64,000 nt of DNA. Source: Asanoa sp. WMMD1127. GTDB lineage: Bacteria; Actinomycetota; Actinomycetes; Mycobacteriales; Micromonosporaceae. Position numbers and translations under genes: made by a program. Under the pieces are notes generated by a model that saw only the letters and a program-made list of their open reading frames with translations, was not told where the DNA came from and did no database searches. Below are positions 1-9,274 of the stretch, piece by piece (the stretch's first letter is position 1; each line of letters opens with the position of its first letter). The stretch covers positions 7,254,001 through 7,318,000 of the forward strand of contig NZ_JARUBP010000001.1 in NCBI RefSeq assembly GCF_029626225.1. The letters are read 5' to 3'.

Positions 1-2046
1 CCGGCAGTCGCCCGACTCGACGACCAGCGCGACCTGCGTACGCGTCTGCTCGCGCACCAGGTGCTGGTGGACGGCCGCGGTGAGCAGCAGCGACGGGATC
101 GGCGCCAGGTCGGCCGTGGAGTCCCGGTCCGAGAGCACCAGGATGCGCACGCCGTCCTCGATCGCCTCGGAGACGTGCCGGCAGATCTCGGTGAGCCGGG
201 CCTTGATGCCGGCCGCGCCGTTGCGCAGCGGGTAGAGCCCGGAGACCCGGACCGCCTTGAAGCCCGGCAGGTCGCCGTCGTCGTCGATCGAGAGCAGCTT
301 GGCCAGCTCGTCGTTGTCGAGCACGGGCCGCGGCAGCACGATCTGGCGACAGCTGGCCGCGCCCGGCTCGAGCAGGTTGCCCTCGGGCCCGATGGTCGAC
401 GAGAGGCTGGTCACCAGCTCCTCGCGGATCGCGTCCAGCGGCGGGTTGGTCACCTGGGCGAACAGCTGGTGGAAGTAGTCGTAGAGCAGCCGCGGCCGGG
501 TCGACAGCGGCGCGATCGGCGTGTCGGTGCCCATCGAGCCGAGCGGCTCGGCGCCCGAGCGGGCCATCGGCCCGACCAGGATCTTGAGCTCCTCCTCGGT
601 GTAGCCGAACGTCTGCTGCCGGCGCTGCACCGAGTCGTGCGTGTAGACGATGTGCCGCCGGGCCGGCAGGTCCTCGAGGTCGATCAGGCCGGCGTGCAGC
701 CAGTCGTCGTAGGGCAGGGCGGCGGCCAGCTCGGCCTTGATCTCGTCGTCCTCGACGATCCGGCCCTCGGCGGTGTCGACCAGGAACATCCGGCCGGGCT
801 GGAGCCGACCCTTGGCGACCACGGTGGCCGGGTCGAGGTCGAGCACGCCGGCCTCGCTGCCGAGCACGACCAGGCCGTCCTCGGTGCGCCACCAGCGGCC
901 CGGGCGCAGCCCGTTGCGGTCGAGCACCGCGCCGACCAGGGTGCCGTCGGTGAAGGCCACGCTGGCCGGCCCGTCCCAGGGCTCCATGAGGCTCGCGTGG
1001 AAGCGGTAGAAGGCCTTGCGGGCCGGGTCCATCGCCGGGTCGTTCTCCCACGCCTCGGGGATCATCATCAGCACGGCGTGCGGCAGCTCGCGGCCGGCGA
1101 GGTGGAGCAGCTCGAGCACCTCGTCGAAGTTGGCCGAGTCGGACGCGGCCGGCGTGCAGACCGGGAAGAGCCGCCGGATGTTGCCGGGGATCTGCGGCGA
1201 CGCCAGCAGGGCCTCGCGGGCCATCATCCAGTTCTTGTTGCCACGGATGGTGTTGATCTCGCCGTTGTGCGCGATGAAGCGGTAGGGGTGGGCCAGCGGC
1301 CACGACGGGAACGTGTTGGTCGAGAAGCGGGAGTGCACCAGGGCGATCGCGCTGCTCACCCGCTCGTCGGTCAGGTCCGGGAAGAACGCCGGCAGCTGGT
1401 CGGGCGTGAGCATGCCCTTGTAGACCATGGTCCGGGCCGACAGGCTCGGGAAGTAGGCCGGTATGCCGCGCTCGGCGGTCTCGCGCTCGGCCTGCTTGCG
1501 CACGCAGAACGCGACCCGGTCGAGGTCGATCCCGCTGATCGGCGTGCCGGCCGGCCCCGCGGGACCGTCGTGCAGCCGGTGGGCGGCGAGGAAGATCTGG
1601 CGGATCCGCGGGCGTACGAGCTCCGCGGTGGCGCCCAGGCCCGCGGGCTCGACGGGCACGTCGCGCCAGCCGAGCACCTCGGCGCCCTCGACGATGGCGT
1701 ACTTCTCGATCACCGTGACCGCCTGGGCGGCCTCCGCCTCGCCGTTGGGCAGGAACACCAGGCCGGTGGCGTAGAAGCCGGCCGCCGGCAGCGGGACGTC
1801 GACGCTGGCCCGGAGGAACTCGTCGGGCACCTGGATCATGATGCCGGCGCCGTCGCCGGTGTTGGGCTCCGCGCCGCGCGCTCCCCGGTGGTCGAGCCGG
1901 CACAGCGCCGAGAGTCCCTTCGCCACGACGTCGTGGGACGGGCGGCCGGCAAGATCGGCCACGAACGCGACGCCGCAGGAGTCACGCTCGTTCTCGGGGT
2001 CGTACAAACCCTGGGGATGCGGCTGAGCCGCCCCGACAAATGCCAC
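1..2046 (-). CDS. gltB: Glutamate synthase (NADPH) large subunit, 5' part (truncated by window edge)
   Basis: This is the N-terminal 682 codons of the large GOGAT subunit, which transfers the amide of glutamine to 2-oxoglutarate. The C-terminal half (FMN/Fe-S synthase and glucan-like domains; the family is about 1,500 residues) lies beyond base 1. The class-II glutaminase domain starts after a short propeptide: [15 protein letters not shown] has the conserved Cys that becomes the N-terminal nucleophile after processing. [17 protein letters not shown] and [11 protein letters not shown] are further glutaminase motifs, and the central linker domain follows. The GTG start at 2046 is preceded by GGAGG and gives the usual short propeptide; a longer upstream frame is out of register. 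The gene is divergent from the gene at 2196. The small subunit gltD, normally downstream, is not in the window. Confidence 0.95.
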   Translation of the reverse strand, partial: MAFVGAAQPHPQGLYDPENERDSCGVAFVADLAGRPSHDVVAKGLSALCRLDHRGARGAEPNTGDGAGIMIQVPDEFLRASVDVPLPAAGFYATGLVFLPNGEAEAAQAVTVIEKYAIVEGAEVLGWRDVPVEPAGLGATAELVRPRIRQIFLAAHRLHDGPAGPAGTPISGIDLDRVAFCVRKQAERETAERGIPAYFPSLSARTMVYKGMLTPDQLPAFFPDLTDERVSSAIALVHSRFSTNTFPSWPLAHPYRFIAHNGEINTIRGNKNWMMAREALLASPQIPGNIRRLFPVCTPAASDSANFDEVLELLHLAGRELPHAVLMMIPEAWENDPAMDPARKAFYRFHASLMEPWDGPASVAFTDGTLVGAVLDRNGLRPGRWWRTEDGLVVLGSEAGVLDLDPATVVAKGRLQPGRMFLVDTAEGRIVEDDEIKAELAAALPYDDWLHAGLIDLEDLPARRHIVYTHDSVQRRQQTFGYTEEELKILVGPMARSGAEPLGSMGTDTPIAPLSTRPRLLYDYFHQLFAQVTNPPLDAIREELVTSLSSTIGPEGNLLEPGAASCRQIVLPRPVLDNDELAKLLSIDDDGDLPGFKAVRVSGLYPLRNGAAGIKARLTEICRHVSEAIEDGVRILVLSDRDSTADLAPIPSLLLTAAVHQHLVREQTRTQVALVVESGDCR

Positions 2047-2183
2047 CGGGCCTCCACGGTCGTCTTGGTCACGCTGATTTCAGATGCGGGACGACGTCGG
2101 CCCTGGGGGTCTTCTGAGTTTACGTGAATGCCGGCCCTCATCCGCCAGGACGTATTGATCACACGCCCAGAGTCTGAGATGTG

Positions 2184-2189
2184 TACTCT
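2184..2189 (+). promoter_or_regulatory. -10 box (TACTCT) for a leaderless transcript
   Basis: TACTCT lies 6 nt before the GTG at 2196. In actinobacteria a TANNNT box at this distance places transcription initiation at the start codon. This favours GTG 2196 over the GTG at 2181, which would lie upstream of the predicted transcript start. Confidence 0.5.
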
Positions 2190-2195
2190 CGCGCG

Positions 2196-3038
2196 GTGAC
2201 TACCCCTGATCCTGCCCTCCTGCACCGACTGGAGGCCTTCTACGACGCCCTGCCCCGGTTCACCGCGCGTGCGGAGGAGTTCGGGGGGCTTGTCCTGTTC
2301 GTCCGGGAAGGAGCGGGCTGGCCGTTCTACGCCCGTCCCCGGCTCGACGGTGGCGAGCCACCGTCCGCGGCCGACATCATGGCCGCCCGGGAGCGGCAGC
2401 GTGAGCTGGGCCTGCCGGAGGCCTTCGAGTGGGTCCACGAGAACGCGCCCGACCTGCTCGCCGTCGCCCGCTCGGCCGGCCTGGCGGTGCTGGAGGCGCC
2501 GCTGATGGTGCTCGACCCGGCGGCGCTGCCCACCGCGGACGCGCCCGACGTGCGGCTGCTGGACCCGCAGTCCCCCGCCTTCGCCGCCGACCTGGAGCTG
2601 TCGCGTGCGGTCGCGGCCGTGGGCTTCAGCACACCCGGCACGGACAGCGGCGCCGGCGGGCCCGCCGAGCGCGACGCGGCCCGGGTGGAGATCGACGCCG
2701 CGGCCCTGGAGGGCGAGCGGCAGGCCATCGCCGAGGGCCGCCGGTTCACCGCGGTCGCCGAGCTGCCCGACGCGGGCCAGGTGGCCAGCGGCATCGGCAT
2801 GCGGGCCGGCGACGTGGTGGAGATCGCCGGTGTGGCCACGCTGCCCGCCTACCGCCGCCGCGGCCTGGGCGCCCGGCTGACCGCGGTGCTGGCCCGCCAG
2901 GCCCTCGCCGCCGGCGCGGACCTCGTCTTCCTGTCGGCCAGCAGCGTCGACGTCGCCCGCGTCTACCTGAGCGTCGGCTTCCGCCGCGTCGGCACGGCCT
3001 GCATCGCCGAACCGGCCCCGGTGGCCGCCCCCGCCTGA
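2196..3038 (+). CDS. GNAT-family N-acetyltransferase-like protein
   Basis: A 280-residue protein with a GNAT domain at its C-terminus. PAYRRRGLGARLTAVLA is the R-x-x-G-x-G/A pyrophosphate-binding loop for acetyl-CoA, and it is followed by the typical strand and helix (FLSASSVDVARVYLSVGFRRVG). The N-terminal ~130 residues (VTTPDPALLHRLEAFYDALP onward) resemble the first domain of two-domain acetyltransferases that act on small amines or amino acids. The substrate cannot be told. An insertion of about 40 Ala/Glu-rich residues sits inside the GNAT fold. The start is chosen from the -10 box at 2184, which implies a leaderless mRNA. The gene is divergent from gltB and convergent with the SARP regulator, 10 nt away. 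Confidence 0.75.
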   Translation: MTTPDPALLHRLEAFYDALPRFTARAEEFGGLVLFVREGAGWPFYARPRLDGGEPPSAADIMAARERQRELGLPEAFEWVHENAPDLLAVARSAGLAVLEAPLMVLDPAALPTADAPDVRLLDPQSPAFAADLELSRAVAAVGFSTPGTDSGAGGPAERDAARVEIDAAALEGERQAIAEGRRFTAVAELPDAGQVASGIGMRAGDVVEIAGVATLPAYRRRGLGARLTAVLARQALAAGADLVFLSASSVDVARVYLSVGFRRVGTACIAEPAPVAAPA

Positions 3039-3048
3039 CCCTCGTTCG

Positions 3049-6000
3049 TCAGCTGGGCTCGGCGGCCGGTAGGGCCGGCACGGACAGTTCCGCCGGCTCG
3101 CCGACCAGGGTGTCGATGCCGGCGACCCGGCCGGCCGCGTGGGCCTTGGCGTAGGCGTCCTCGCCCAGCAGCGTCCGCAGGCCGGCCGCCGTGGCGGCCA
3201 GGTCGTGCAGCTCGCAGGCCGGCACGGGCGCGCCGAGCTCCGTGCGGATCGTCGCGGCCGCGCCCAGCAGCGCCGCCCCACGCTCGCCGGCCCCGACCAC
3301 CCGGGCCGCCTCGGCCAGGGCCTCCAGCACGCTGGCGGTGCGCCAGCGGTCGCCCACCTGGCGGTGCGTGGCGAGGCTGCGGGTCAGGTGGGCGACGGCC
3401 CGGCCGGTCCGCCCGGCCCGCAGCTCGACCAGGCCGCGCAGGTTGTGCGCCCACCCGAGGCCCTCGGGGAACGCGAGCGCCGTGAAGCGGTCGAGCGCGG
3501 TGTCGAGCAGCGAGGCCGCGCGGTCGCCGTCGCCGCGGTAGAGGGCGACGGCGCCCAGGTTCATCAGCACGGTGGCGGCCGCCTCGGGGTCGCCGAGCCG
3601 TTCGAAGCCGTCGAGGGCGGCGCGCAGCTTGGCCTCCGCCCGGTCGAGGTCGGTGGCGAGCCAGGCCGTGAAGCCCCGCAGCAGCGTCGACTGGGTCGCG
3701 CCCCACTCGTCGCCGTGCATGCCGAACAGGCGGGCGGCGGCGTCGAGGTGCGCGGCCGACGCGCGATATTCGGCCCGCTCGCGGGCCACGGAGCCGAGCG
3801 TCAGCTCCACCCGGGCCTCGCCGAGCGGGTCGCCGGCCGCGCGGCAGGCGGCCCACGCCTGCGCGGCGTGCCGGGCCGCGGCCGGGTAGTCGCAGAGCAG
3901 CATCGCCAGCATCGCCGCCCCGGCCAGGGCCCGGGCGCGCAGGGTGGCCGGCGCGTCGGGGTGCCGGGCCAGCGCGTCGACCAGCCACGTGCGGCCGTCG
4001 CGGTAGTAGCCCTCGAGCCGGCAGTAGTTGGCCAGCACCCCGGCCAGCCGGAGGTCGCCGTGCGGCTCGTCGGCGGCCCCGGCGCCGGCCAGCCAGGCCA
4101 TCGCGGCCCGCAGGTTGGCCGCCTCGCGGCGGAGCCGGCCGAGCCACCAGCCCTGGGCCGAGCCGCGCAGGCCGCCGTCGGCCCGCTCGGCCAGCGCGAG
4201 GAAGTGCCGGGCGTGCGCCTGCCGGGCGGCCTCCTCGCTCCCGGCGGCGCGCAGGCGGCCGAGCGCGTGCCGGTGGATCGGCACCAGCATGCGGAAGCGG
4301 GCGTCCGGCTGCGCCTCCACCAGGGACGCCTCGACGAGGGCGGCCAGGCCCTCGGCGGCGTCGCGGCCGGCTACCGCGGCGGCCGCCTCGGCGTCGAACC
4401 CCCCGGCGAACACCGCCAGCCGGTCGAAGAGTTGGCTGGCGACCGGGTCCAGCTGGTCCACACTGGACTCCACGGCGGCCGCGACGGTGCGGTGCCGGGC
4501 CGGCGCGGTCGGGTCCGGGCTGCGCAGCACGCTGTGGTCGGCCCGCAGCCGGGCGACGATCTCGGGAACCGACAGCACCGGCGTACGCGCGGCGGCGAGC
4601 TCGATGGCCAGCGGCAGCCCGTCGAGCTCGGCGCAGAGCATGGCCACGGCGGCCGCGTCGGACTCCGGGACCGGGCGGCCGGCCCGGGCGCGGGCGCGCT
4701 CCAGGAACAGCCGGCTCGCCGGGTGGGCCGCCAGACCCGCGATCGTGTGCTCGCCCTCGGGCGCGGGCCCGGACAGCGGCGGCACCGGCACGGTGACCTC
4801 GCCGGGCACCCGCAACGCGACCCGGCTCGTGGCCAGGACGCGCACCACCGGGCAACGCTCCAGCAGCACGGCGACCAGCTCGGCGGCCCCGGCGACGACG
4901 TGCTCGCAGTTGTCGAGGAGGAGCAGCCCGTCGCCGGCGCCGAGGGCGTCGGCCAGCGTGTCGCCAGTCGCCCGCCCGGGCTCGTCGCGGACGCCCAGCG
5001 CGACCGCGACCGCGGTGGCCACGGCCGCCGCGTCGTCGACGACGCTCAGGTCGACGAACCAGACCGGGGCCCGGTCGGTGGCGACGGCGACGGCGAGCCG
5101 GGTCTTCCCGCTGCCGCCGGGCCCGGTCAGCGTCACCAGGCGGTGCTCGGCGAGGTGCGCGGTGACCCGGCCGGCCAGCCGGTCGCGGCCGATCAGCGGG
5201 GTCAGCGGCACCGGCAGGCCGGTCCGGGCGGGCGCGGTCGTGGGCGGCGGCGCCGGACAGGGCTCCTCGGGCCGCTCCCACCACGTGGCCAGGCCGCCCG
5301 AGCGCACCTGCGCGGCGATCTCGCCCAGCCGCCGGCCGGGCTCGACGCCGAGGTTGTCGGCGACCGCCAGCACCGCCCGGTCGTAGACCGCGGCTGCCGC
5401 GCGCCGGCCGCGCGCGAAGGCGGTCGCGGTGAGCAGCAGCTCCCAGAGGCGTTCGCGGAGCGGATGCCGGTCCAGCGCCCGCTCCAGGTCGGCGACCGCC
5501 TCCTCGGCTGCGGTCAGCGCGGCCGCGCCGGCGGCGACCGCGTCGGGGTCGGCGGCCGGCGCCCCGGCGGCGGTCAGGGCGGCGGCCACCCGGCGCAGCA
5601 CGCACTCCCAGCGGTCCTCGACGGCCGCGGCGCGCATCTGCACCAGCCGCGTGCGCTCGGCCTGCACCCAGCCGAGCGGGTTGACGGCGCTGCCGGACAG
5701 CGGGTCGTCGTCGAGGTCCACCTGCCACAGCCGCAGCGCACTGGCGAACCGGGCGGACGCCCCGGCCAGGTCGCCGGCGGCCATCAGCTCGCGGGCCCGA
5801 CGCAGCAGGTGACCGAAGCGGCTCGCGTCGACGGCCCGGCCGGGCAACCGCAGCACCAACCCGTCCGGCCCGCGGCCGAGCAGCTCCGGGCACCCGGCCG
5901 CGGCCAGCGCGGCGGCCAACGCGTCGATCGCGGCGGGCAACCGCGGCCCGGCGCCGCGCTGCCGTGGCACCGTCCACAGTGCCGTGCCGATCTGTTCGGT

Positions 6001-6171
6001 GAGGACAGTCTCACCTGGACGGAGCGCCAGCACCCCCAGCAGGTCGCGGGCGGGCGGCGGCAACGGCACCTCGACGCCGTCGGCGAGCAGGCGGACGGGA
6101 CCGAGCAGGCAGGCGCGCACGGGCCGGTGCCCGTCGGCCGCTGCCGGCCCGCCGTCGTCCACCACGCGCAC
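3049..6171 (-). CDS. SARP/AfsR-type regulator: winged helix, BTAD, NB-ARC ATPase and TPR-like repeats
   Basis: A 1,040-residue regulator. The N-terminal ~100 residues (CLLGPVRLLADGVEVPLPPPARDLLGVLAL) form an OmpR-like DNA-binding winged helix. The helical BTAD region follows to about residue 270. A STAND/NB-ARC ATPase comes next, with Walker A LTGPGGSGKTRLAV, Walker B GLLLLDNCEHV, the RVLATSR sensor and GLPLAIELAAAR. The C-terminal ~400 residues are Ala/Leu/Arg-rich helical repeats of TPR type. AfsR/SARP proteins activate secondary metabolism or stress genes by binding direct repeats near -35. The start is GTG; no ATG lies nearby. It stands alone with no biosynthetic cluster around it, so its target is unknown. 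The FAD monooxygenase upstream on the same strand, 94 nt away, is the nearest candidate partner. Confidence 0.88.
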   Translation of the reverse strand: MRVVDDGGPAAADGHRPVRACLLGPVRLLADGVEVPLPPPARDLLGVLALRPGETVLTEQIGTALWTVPRQRGAGPRLPAAIDALAAALAAAGCPELLGRGPDGLVLRLPGRAVDASRFGHLLRRARELMAAGDLAGASARFASALRLWQVDLDDDPLSGSAVNPLGWVQAERTRLVQMRAAAVEDRWECVLRRVAAALTAAGAPAADPDAVAAGAAALTAAEEAVADLERALDRHPLRERLWELLLTATAFARGRRAAAAVYDRAVLAVADNLGVEPGRRLGEIAAQVRSGGLATWWERPEEPCPAPPPTTAPARTGLPVPLTPLIGRDRLAGRVTAHLAEHRLVTLTGPGGSGKTRLAVAVATDRAPVWFVDLSVVDDAAAVATAVAVALGVRDEPGRATGDTLADALGAGDGLLLLDNCEHVVAGAAELVAVLLERCPVVRVLATSRVALRVPGEVTVPVPPLSGPAPEGEHTIAGLAAHPASRLFLERARARAGRPVPESDAAAVAMLCAELDGLPLAIELAAARTPVLSVPEIVARLRADHSVLRSPDPTAPARHRTVAAAVESSVDQLDPVASQLFDRLAVFAGGFDAEAAAAVAGRDAAEGLAALVEASLVEAQPDARFRMLVPIHRHALGRLRAAGSEEAARQAHARHFLALAERADGGLRGSAQGWWLGRLRREAANLRAAMAWLAGAGAADEPHGDLRLAGVLANYCRLEGYYRDGRTWLVDALARHPDAPATLRARALAGAAMLAMLLCDYPAAARHAAQAWAACRAAGDPLGEARVELTLGSVARERAEYRASAAHLDAAARLFGMHGDEWGATQSTLLRGFTAWLATDLDRAEAKLRAALDGFERLGDPEAAATVLMNLGAVALYRGDGDRAASLLDTALDRFTALAFPEGLGWAHNLRGLVELRAGRTGRAVAHLTRSLATHRQVGDRWRTASVLEALAEAARVVGAGERGAALLGAAATIRTELGAPVPACELHDLAATAAGLRTLLGEDAYAKAHAAGRVAGIDTLVGEPAELSVPALPAAEPS

Positions 6172-6268
6172 CCCCTGTTCGGTAGCCGGTAGTCTGCCCG
6201 TCCGCCGGCCCTGAGGTCATGGCACGTTCGGCCCCCTCGGGCGCGTTGCTCGGCCGCTTACGACTCGG

Positions 6269-7468
6269 TCACGCGGGGGGCCGCCACTGTGCCGCGGTGC
6301 TCGCGGCGCTGCCCAGCAGCCGCGGGGTGATCTGGCCGAGGGCCGCGTCGCGGGCCCGCAGCGCGAGCCGGCCCCGCGTCTGCAGCACCGCCGACATCCG
6401 CCGGGTCTGCCGGACCATGGTCGCGGCGCGCGGCCGGCGCTCCCGGTCGTAGCCCTCGATGGCCCGGCGCAGCGGCAGGCCGGTCGACGCGTCGCGCACG
6501 GCGGCCGCGAGGGTGGCCGCGTCCTCGAACGCCAGGCAGGCGCCCTGCCCGAGGTGGTGCGGCATCGCGTGCGCGGCGTCACCGAGCAGCACCACACCGC
6601 CCGGACCCGACGCGAAGGCGTACGCCCGGGGCAGTGGGCGCAGCTCGCGCACCTCCTGCTGGATCAGGTCGGCGGGCTCCGTGGCGGCGAGCAGGTCGGC
6701 GATCGGCTCGGGCCAGCCCGCGTACCACCGGCGGAGCAGGCCGAGCTGGGTGGCCGGCGGCTCCGGCCGGGGCGCGCCGGCGGCGGTGGCGACCCAGTAG
6801 ACGCCGCCCCGGCTGGAGGCGCCCGACGAGCCCCGCTCCCCCAGCGACGCGGCCACGAACCGGTAGCCCGCGCCGAGCGTCTCGCCACCGACCGGGCGGC
6901 CCTCGAGCCCCTTCGGCGCCCGGTACCACGGGATCACCGCGCGCCAGGCCGTGCAGCCGGAGCTGACGACGGCCGACTCGGGGGCCAGCCGGGGCCGGAC
7001 CGCGCCGTCGATGCCGTCGGCCGCGACCACGAGGTCGGCGGCGAACACCTGGCGACCGGCGGTGACCGCGGGCCGTTCGGTGCCGCCGGTGCGCACGTCG
7101 GACACCTGGACGCCGGTGCGGATGTCGATGCGGTCGCCGAGCCCGGCGATCAGCGTGTCGTGCAGGTCCTCCCGGTGGACGACGACCGGCGCGCGGTGCG
7201 CGGCCACCGGCCGCGGCTGGACGAGCCAGTGCCCGTCGGGCCGCCGGACGCCGCTCTCGCCGAGCGGGGTGCCGATCGCGTCGAGGCCGGCGCCGAGGCC
7301 GAGGGCGCGCAGGGCGCGGATGCCGTTGGGCCAGAGCACGAGCGCGGTGTGGCCGGGCCGCACGCGGTCGGCCCGCTCGAGCAGCGTGACCTGCCAGCCG
7401 GATCGGGCCAGCGCGCCGGCCGCGGCCAGGCCGCCGATGCCGGCGCCCACCACCACGGCCGTACGCAT
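6269..7468 (-). CDS. FAD-dependent aromatic-ring monooxygenase-like protein
   Basis: A 399-residue group A flavoprotein monooxygenase of the salicylate/3-hydroxybenzoate hydroxylase type (FAD_binding_3). The N-terminus RTAVVVGAGIGGLAAAGAL is the GxGxxG dinucleotide fold. VVAADGIDGAVRP corresponds to the DG motif that contacts both FAD and NADPH. GVVLLGDAAHAMPHHLGQG is the second FAD motif (GD), which contacts the ribityl chain. ATG 7468 has GAGAGG 8 nt upstream; an in-frame GTG at 7474 would add two residues. The substrate cannot be inferred. Such genes are often secondary-metabolism or catabolic enzymes, and the neighbouring SARP regulator would fit either. Confidence 0.85.
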   Translation of the reverse strand: MRTAVVVGAGIGGLAAAGALARSGWQVTLLERADRVRPGHTALVLWPNGIRALRALGLGAGLDAIGTPLGESGVRRPDGHWLVQPRPVAAHRAPVVVHREDLHDTLIAGLGDRIDIRTGVQVSDVRTGGTERPAVTAGRQVFAADLVVAADGIDGAVRPRLAPESAVVSSGCTAWRAVIPWYRAPKGLEGRPVGGETLGAGYRFVAASLGERGSSGASSRGGVYWVATAAGAPRPEPPATQLGLLRRWYAGWPEPIADLLAATEPADLIQQEVRELRPLPRAYAFASGPGGVVLLGDAAHAMPHHLGQGACLAFEDAATLAAAVRDASTGLPLRRAIEGYDRERRPRAATMVRQTRRMSAVLQTRGRLALRARDAALGQITPRLLGSAASTAAQWRPPA

Positions 7469-7498
7469 GGGCACCGCCTCTCCGGGTGGTCGGTCGGA

Positions 7499-8635
7499 TC
7501 AGCGGTCGTCGGCGCGGCCGCCGGCGCCGGCGGCCGTGGTGTCGCTGTCGCGCCCGTCATCATCGGCGCCGTCGGCGGCCGCGGCGTCGGACTCGTCGTC
7601 CGTCTCGGCCTCGACGGGCTCACCGGCGGCCGTCGTGTCCCCCGCCTCGGGGACCACGCCGGTCTCCCGGTAGGCCTCGAACTGCTCTTCGGTGACCACC
7701 CGGTAGCTCGACGGGATGGCGGCGGACGCGGCCGGCTTGGCCGAGACGTCGACCGTCGAGATGTCGCCGCCGCGGGGCGCCGGGACGGGCGCGTCGACGC
7801 CGACGGGGATCAGGTATTCGCGGGGGCCGCGGACGCGCAGGAAGTAGACGAGCGCGCCGACGAAGACCAGGGCGGCGACGAACACGTTGATGCGTACGCC
7901 GAGGATGTGGGTCGCGGTGTCGTCGCGGAGCATCTCGACGAAGAACCGGCCGAGGGTGTAGCCCATCACGTAGAGCGCGAAGGCCCGGCCCTTGCCGAAC
8001 TTGAACTTGCGGTCGAGCCAGTAGACGACGCCGGCGACCAGCACGTTCCAGATGAGCTCGTAGAGGAACGTCGGCTGGTAGAGCCCCGGGCGCAGCACCG
8101 GCTCGCCGTCGACCAGCGTGGGCTGGCCGGCCGAGTCCATCTCGTGCACCTCGAGACCCCAGGGCAGCGTGGTCTGCCGGCCGTAGAGCTCGTTGTTGAA
8201 CCAGTTGCCGAGCCGGCCGACGGCCTGGGCCAGCGGCAGGCCGGGCGCGAGCGCGTCGGCGGCCACGGTCAGCGGCATCCCGAGCTGGCGGCAGGCGAAC
8301 AGCGCGCCGACGGCCCCACCGGCCACCGCGCCCCAGATGCCCAGGCCGCCCTTCCAGACCTGGAGCGCCTCGAGCGGGTCACCTCCCTCGCCGAAGTAGG
8401 CGCCGGGCGAGGTGATCACGTGGTAGATCCGGGCGCCGATGATGCCGAACGGCACCGCCCAGACCGCGATGTCCAGGATCGCCCACTTGTGCGCGCCACG
8501 GTTACGGAGGCGGACCTCCGTCACCCAGGCGGCCAGAATGATGCCCAGGATGATGCACAGGGCGTACGCCCGGATCGGCACCGGGCCGACCTGCCAGACG
8601 GCGTGGGTGGGACTCGGAATCGCGGCGAGGGTCAC
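7499..8635 (-). CDS. lgt: Prolipoprotein diacylglyceryl transferase
   Basis: This membrane enzyme transfers diacylglycerol from phosphatidylglycerol to the lipobox Cys of prolipoproteins, the first step of lipoprotein maturation. At 378 residues it has about seven hydrophobic segments. The Lgt signature AQAVGRLGNWFNNELYGR is present, as are the conserved GGLGIWGAVAGG and the late YVMGYTLGRFFVEMLRDD. The last ~90 residues are a charged Asp/Glu/Ala-rich cytoplasmic tail, as is common in actinomycete Lgt. The GTG at 8635 is chosen because TACCGT (8644-8649 on this strand) lies 8 nt upstream, giving a leaderless message; the longer frame starting at 8674 adds a Cys-rich stretch unlike Lgt. It sits after trpA as in many actinobacteria, but here a NUDIX gene on the opposite strand intervenes. 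Confidence 0.95.
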   Translation of the reverse strand: MTLAAIPSPTHAVWQVGPVPIRAYALCIILGIILAAWVTEVRLRNRGAHKWAILDIAVWAVPFGIIGARIYHVITSPGAYFGEGGDPLEALQVWKGGLGIWGAVAGGAVGALFACRQLGMPLTVAADALAPGLPLAQAVGRLGNWFNNELYGRQTTLPWGLEVHEMDSAGQPTLVDGEPVLRPGLYQPTFLYELIWNVLVAGVVYWLDRKFKFGKGRAFALYVMGYTLGRFFVEMLRDDTATHILGVRINVFVAALVFVGALVYFLRVRGPREYLIPVGVDAPVPAPRGGDISTVDVSAKPAASAAIPSSYRVVTEEQFEAYRETGVVPEAGDTTAAGEPVEAETDDESDAAAADGADDDGRDSDTTAAGAGGRADDR

Positions 8636-8643
8636 GGGACAAC

Positions 8644-8649
8644 ACGGTA
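8644..8649 (-). promoter_or_regulatory. -10 box (TACCGT) of lgt
   Basis: Read on the minus strand, TACCGT ends 8 nt before the GTG start at 8635. This fits leaderless initiation and decides between the two possible lgt starts. Confidence 0.5.
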
Positions 8650-8759
8650 CCGTCGCGCATGGTGCTGACGGCACCCCGGGTTAGCTCCAGATCTATCCGG
8701 ACACCGCACGCATCGTGCACGACGGTCGTACGACGGCTGACGTTGACCCGCGACCGGCG

Positions 8760-8765
8760 TACGGT
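8760..8765 (+). promoter_or_regulatory. -10 box (TACGGT) of the NUDIX gene
   Basis: TACGGT is followed by 8 nt and then the ATG at 8774. No Shine-Dalgarno sequence is present, so the transcript is probably leaderless. Together with the lgt box it makes 8636-8773 a divergent promoter region. Confidence 0.55.
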
Positions 8766-8773
8766 AACCGGGT

Positions 8774-9274
8774 ATGAACTCCCTCACTTCCGCGGTCGCC
8801 GCGATCGTCACCGACGACGCCGGCCGCGTGTTGCTCTGCCAGCAGAGCCAGGGACACCGCCGGTGGGGGCTGCCCGGCGGGAAGGTCCGTGAGAACGAGA
8901 GCCCGATCCACGCCGCGGTCCGCGACATTCGCGAAGAGACCGGCATGGATGTCGAGATGGTCGACATGGTCGGCCTGTACGAGCTGCGCGGGCAGGGCCT
9001 GCCGGACGTGGTCGTCCACGTCTTCCGCTGCCGTGACGGCCGCGGTGAGGCGCTGGTCAACGCGCCGGGCCGCATCTGCCGCCTCAGCTGGCACGAGCCC
9101 GACGACCTGCCCCAGCCGATGACCCCCACCACCCGGACGGCGCTCGCCCACGCGTTCGCGGGGCGTTCCGGCGTGGTGTGTGAGGTCGACCGCGATGCCG
9201 AGCCGGACTATCCGGACGCCGCGGACACCAGTGACGCCCGCAGCCAGGACGTCGTCGTCGGCCTCGCCGGCTAG
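8774..9274 (+). CDS. NUDIX hydrolase
   Basis: A 166-residue NUDIX-fold pyrophosphohydrolase. The Nudix box runs GGKVRENESPIHAAV then RDIREETGM. It fits Gx5Ex7REUxEExGU except that Asp replaces the first Glu of REU; the metal-binding EE pair is intact. VLLCQQSQGHRRWGLPGG is the strand leading into it. Substrates in the family are nucleoside diphosphates linked to another moiety (oxidised nucleotides, NADH, sugar nucleotides), and nothing here tells which. The last ~35 residues are acidic and probably disordered. Its stop codon abuts the trpA stop on the other strand. Confidence 0.88.
   Translation: MNSLTSAVAAIVTDDAGRVLLCQQSQGHRRWGLPGGKVRENESPIHAAVRDIREETGMDVEMVDMVGLYELRGQGLPDVVVHVFRCRDGRGEALVNAPGRICRLSWHEPDDLPQPMTPTTRTALAHAFAGRSGVVCEVDRDAEPDYPDAADTSDARSQDVVVGLAG

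Noticed and set aside
61-2127. Long plus-strand open frame opposite gltB
   Set aside because: It is the complement of a clear GOGAT coding sequence; its product is an Arg/Gly/His/Val-rich shadow with no motif.
2181-2195. GTG at 2181 as start of the acetyltransferase-like gene
   Set aside because: It lies within or before the -10 box TACTCT, so it would precede the transcript start.
3139-6192. 1,017-residue plus-strand frame opposite the SARP regulator
   Set aside because: The minus strand encodes an unmistakable winged helix/NB-ARC protein; the plus frame is open only because of GC-rich third positions.
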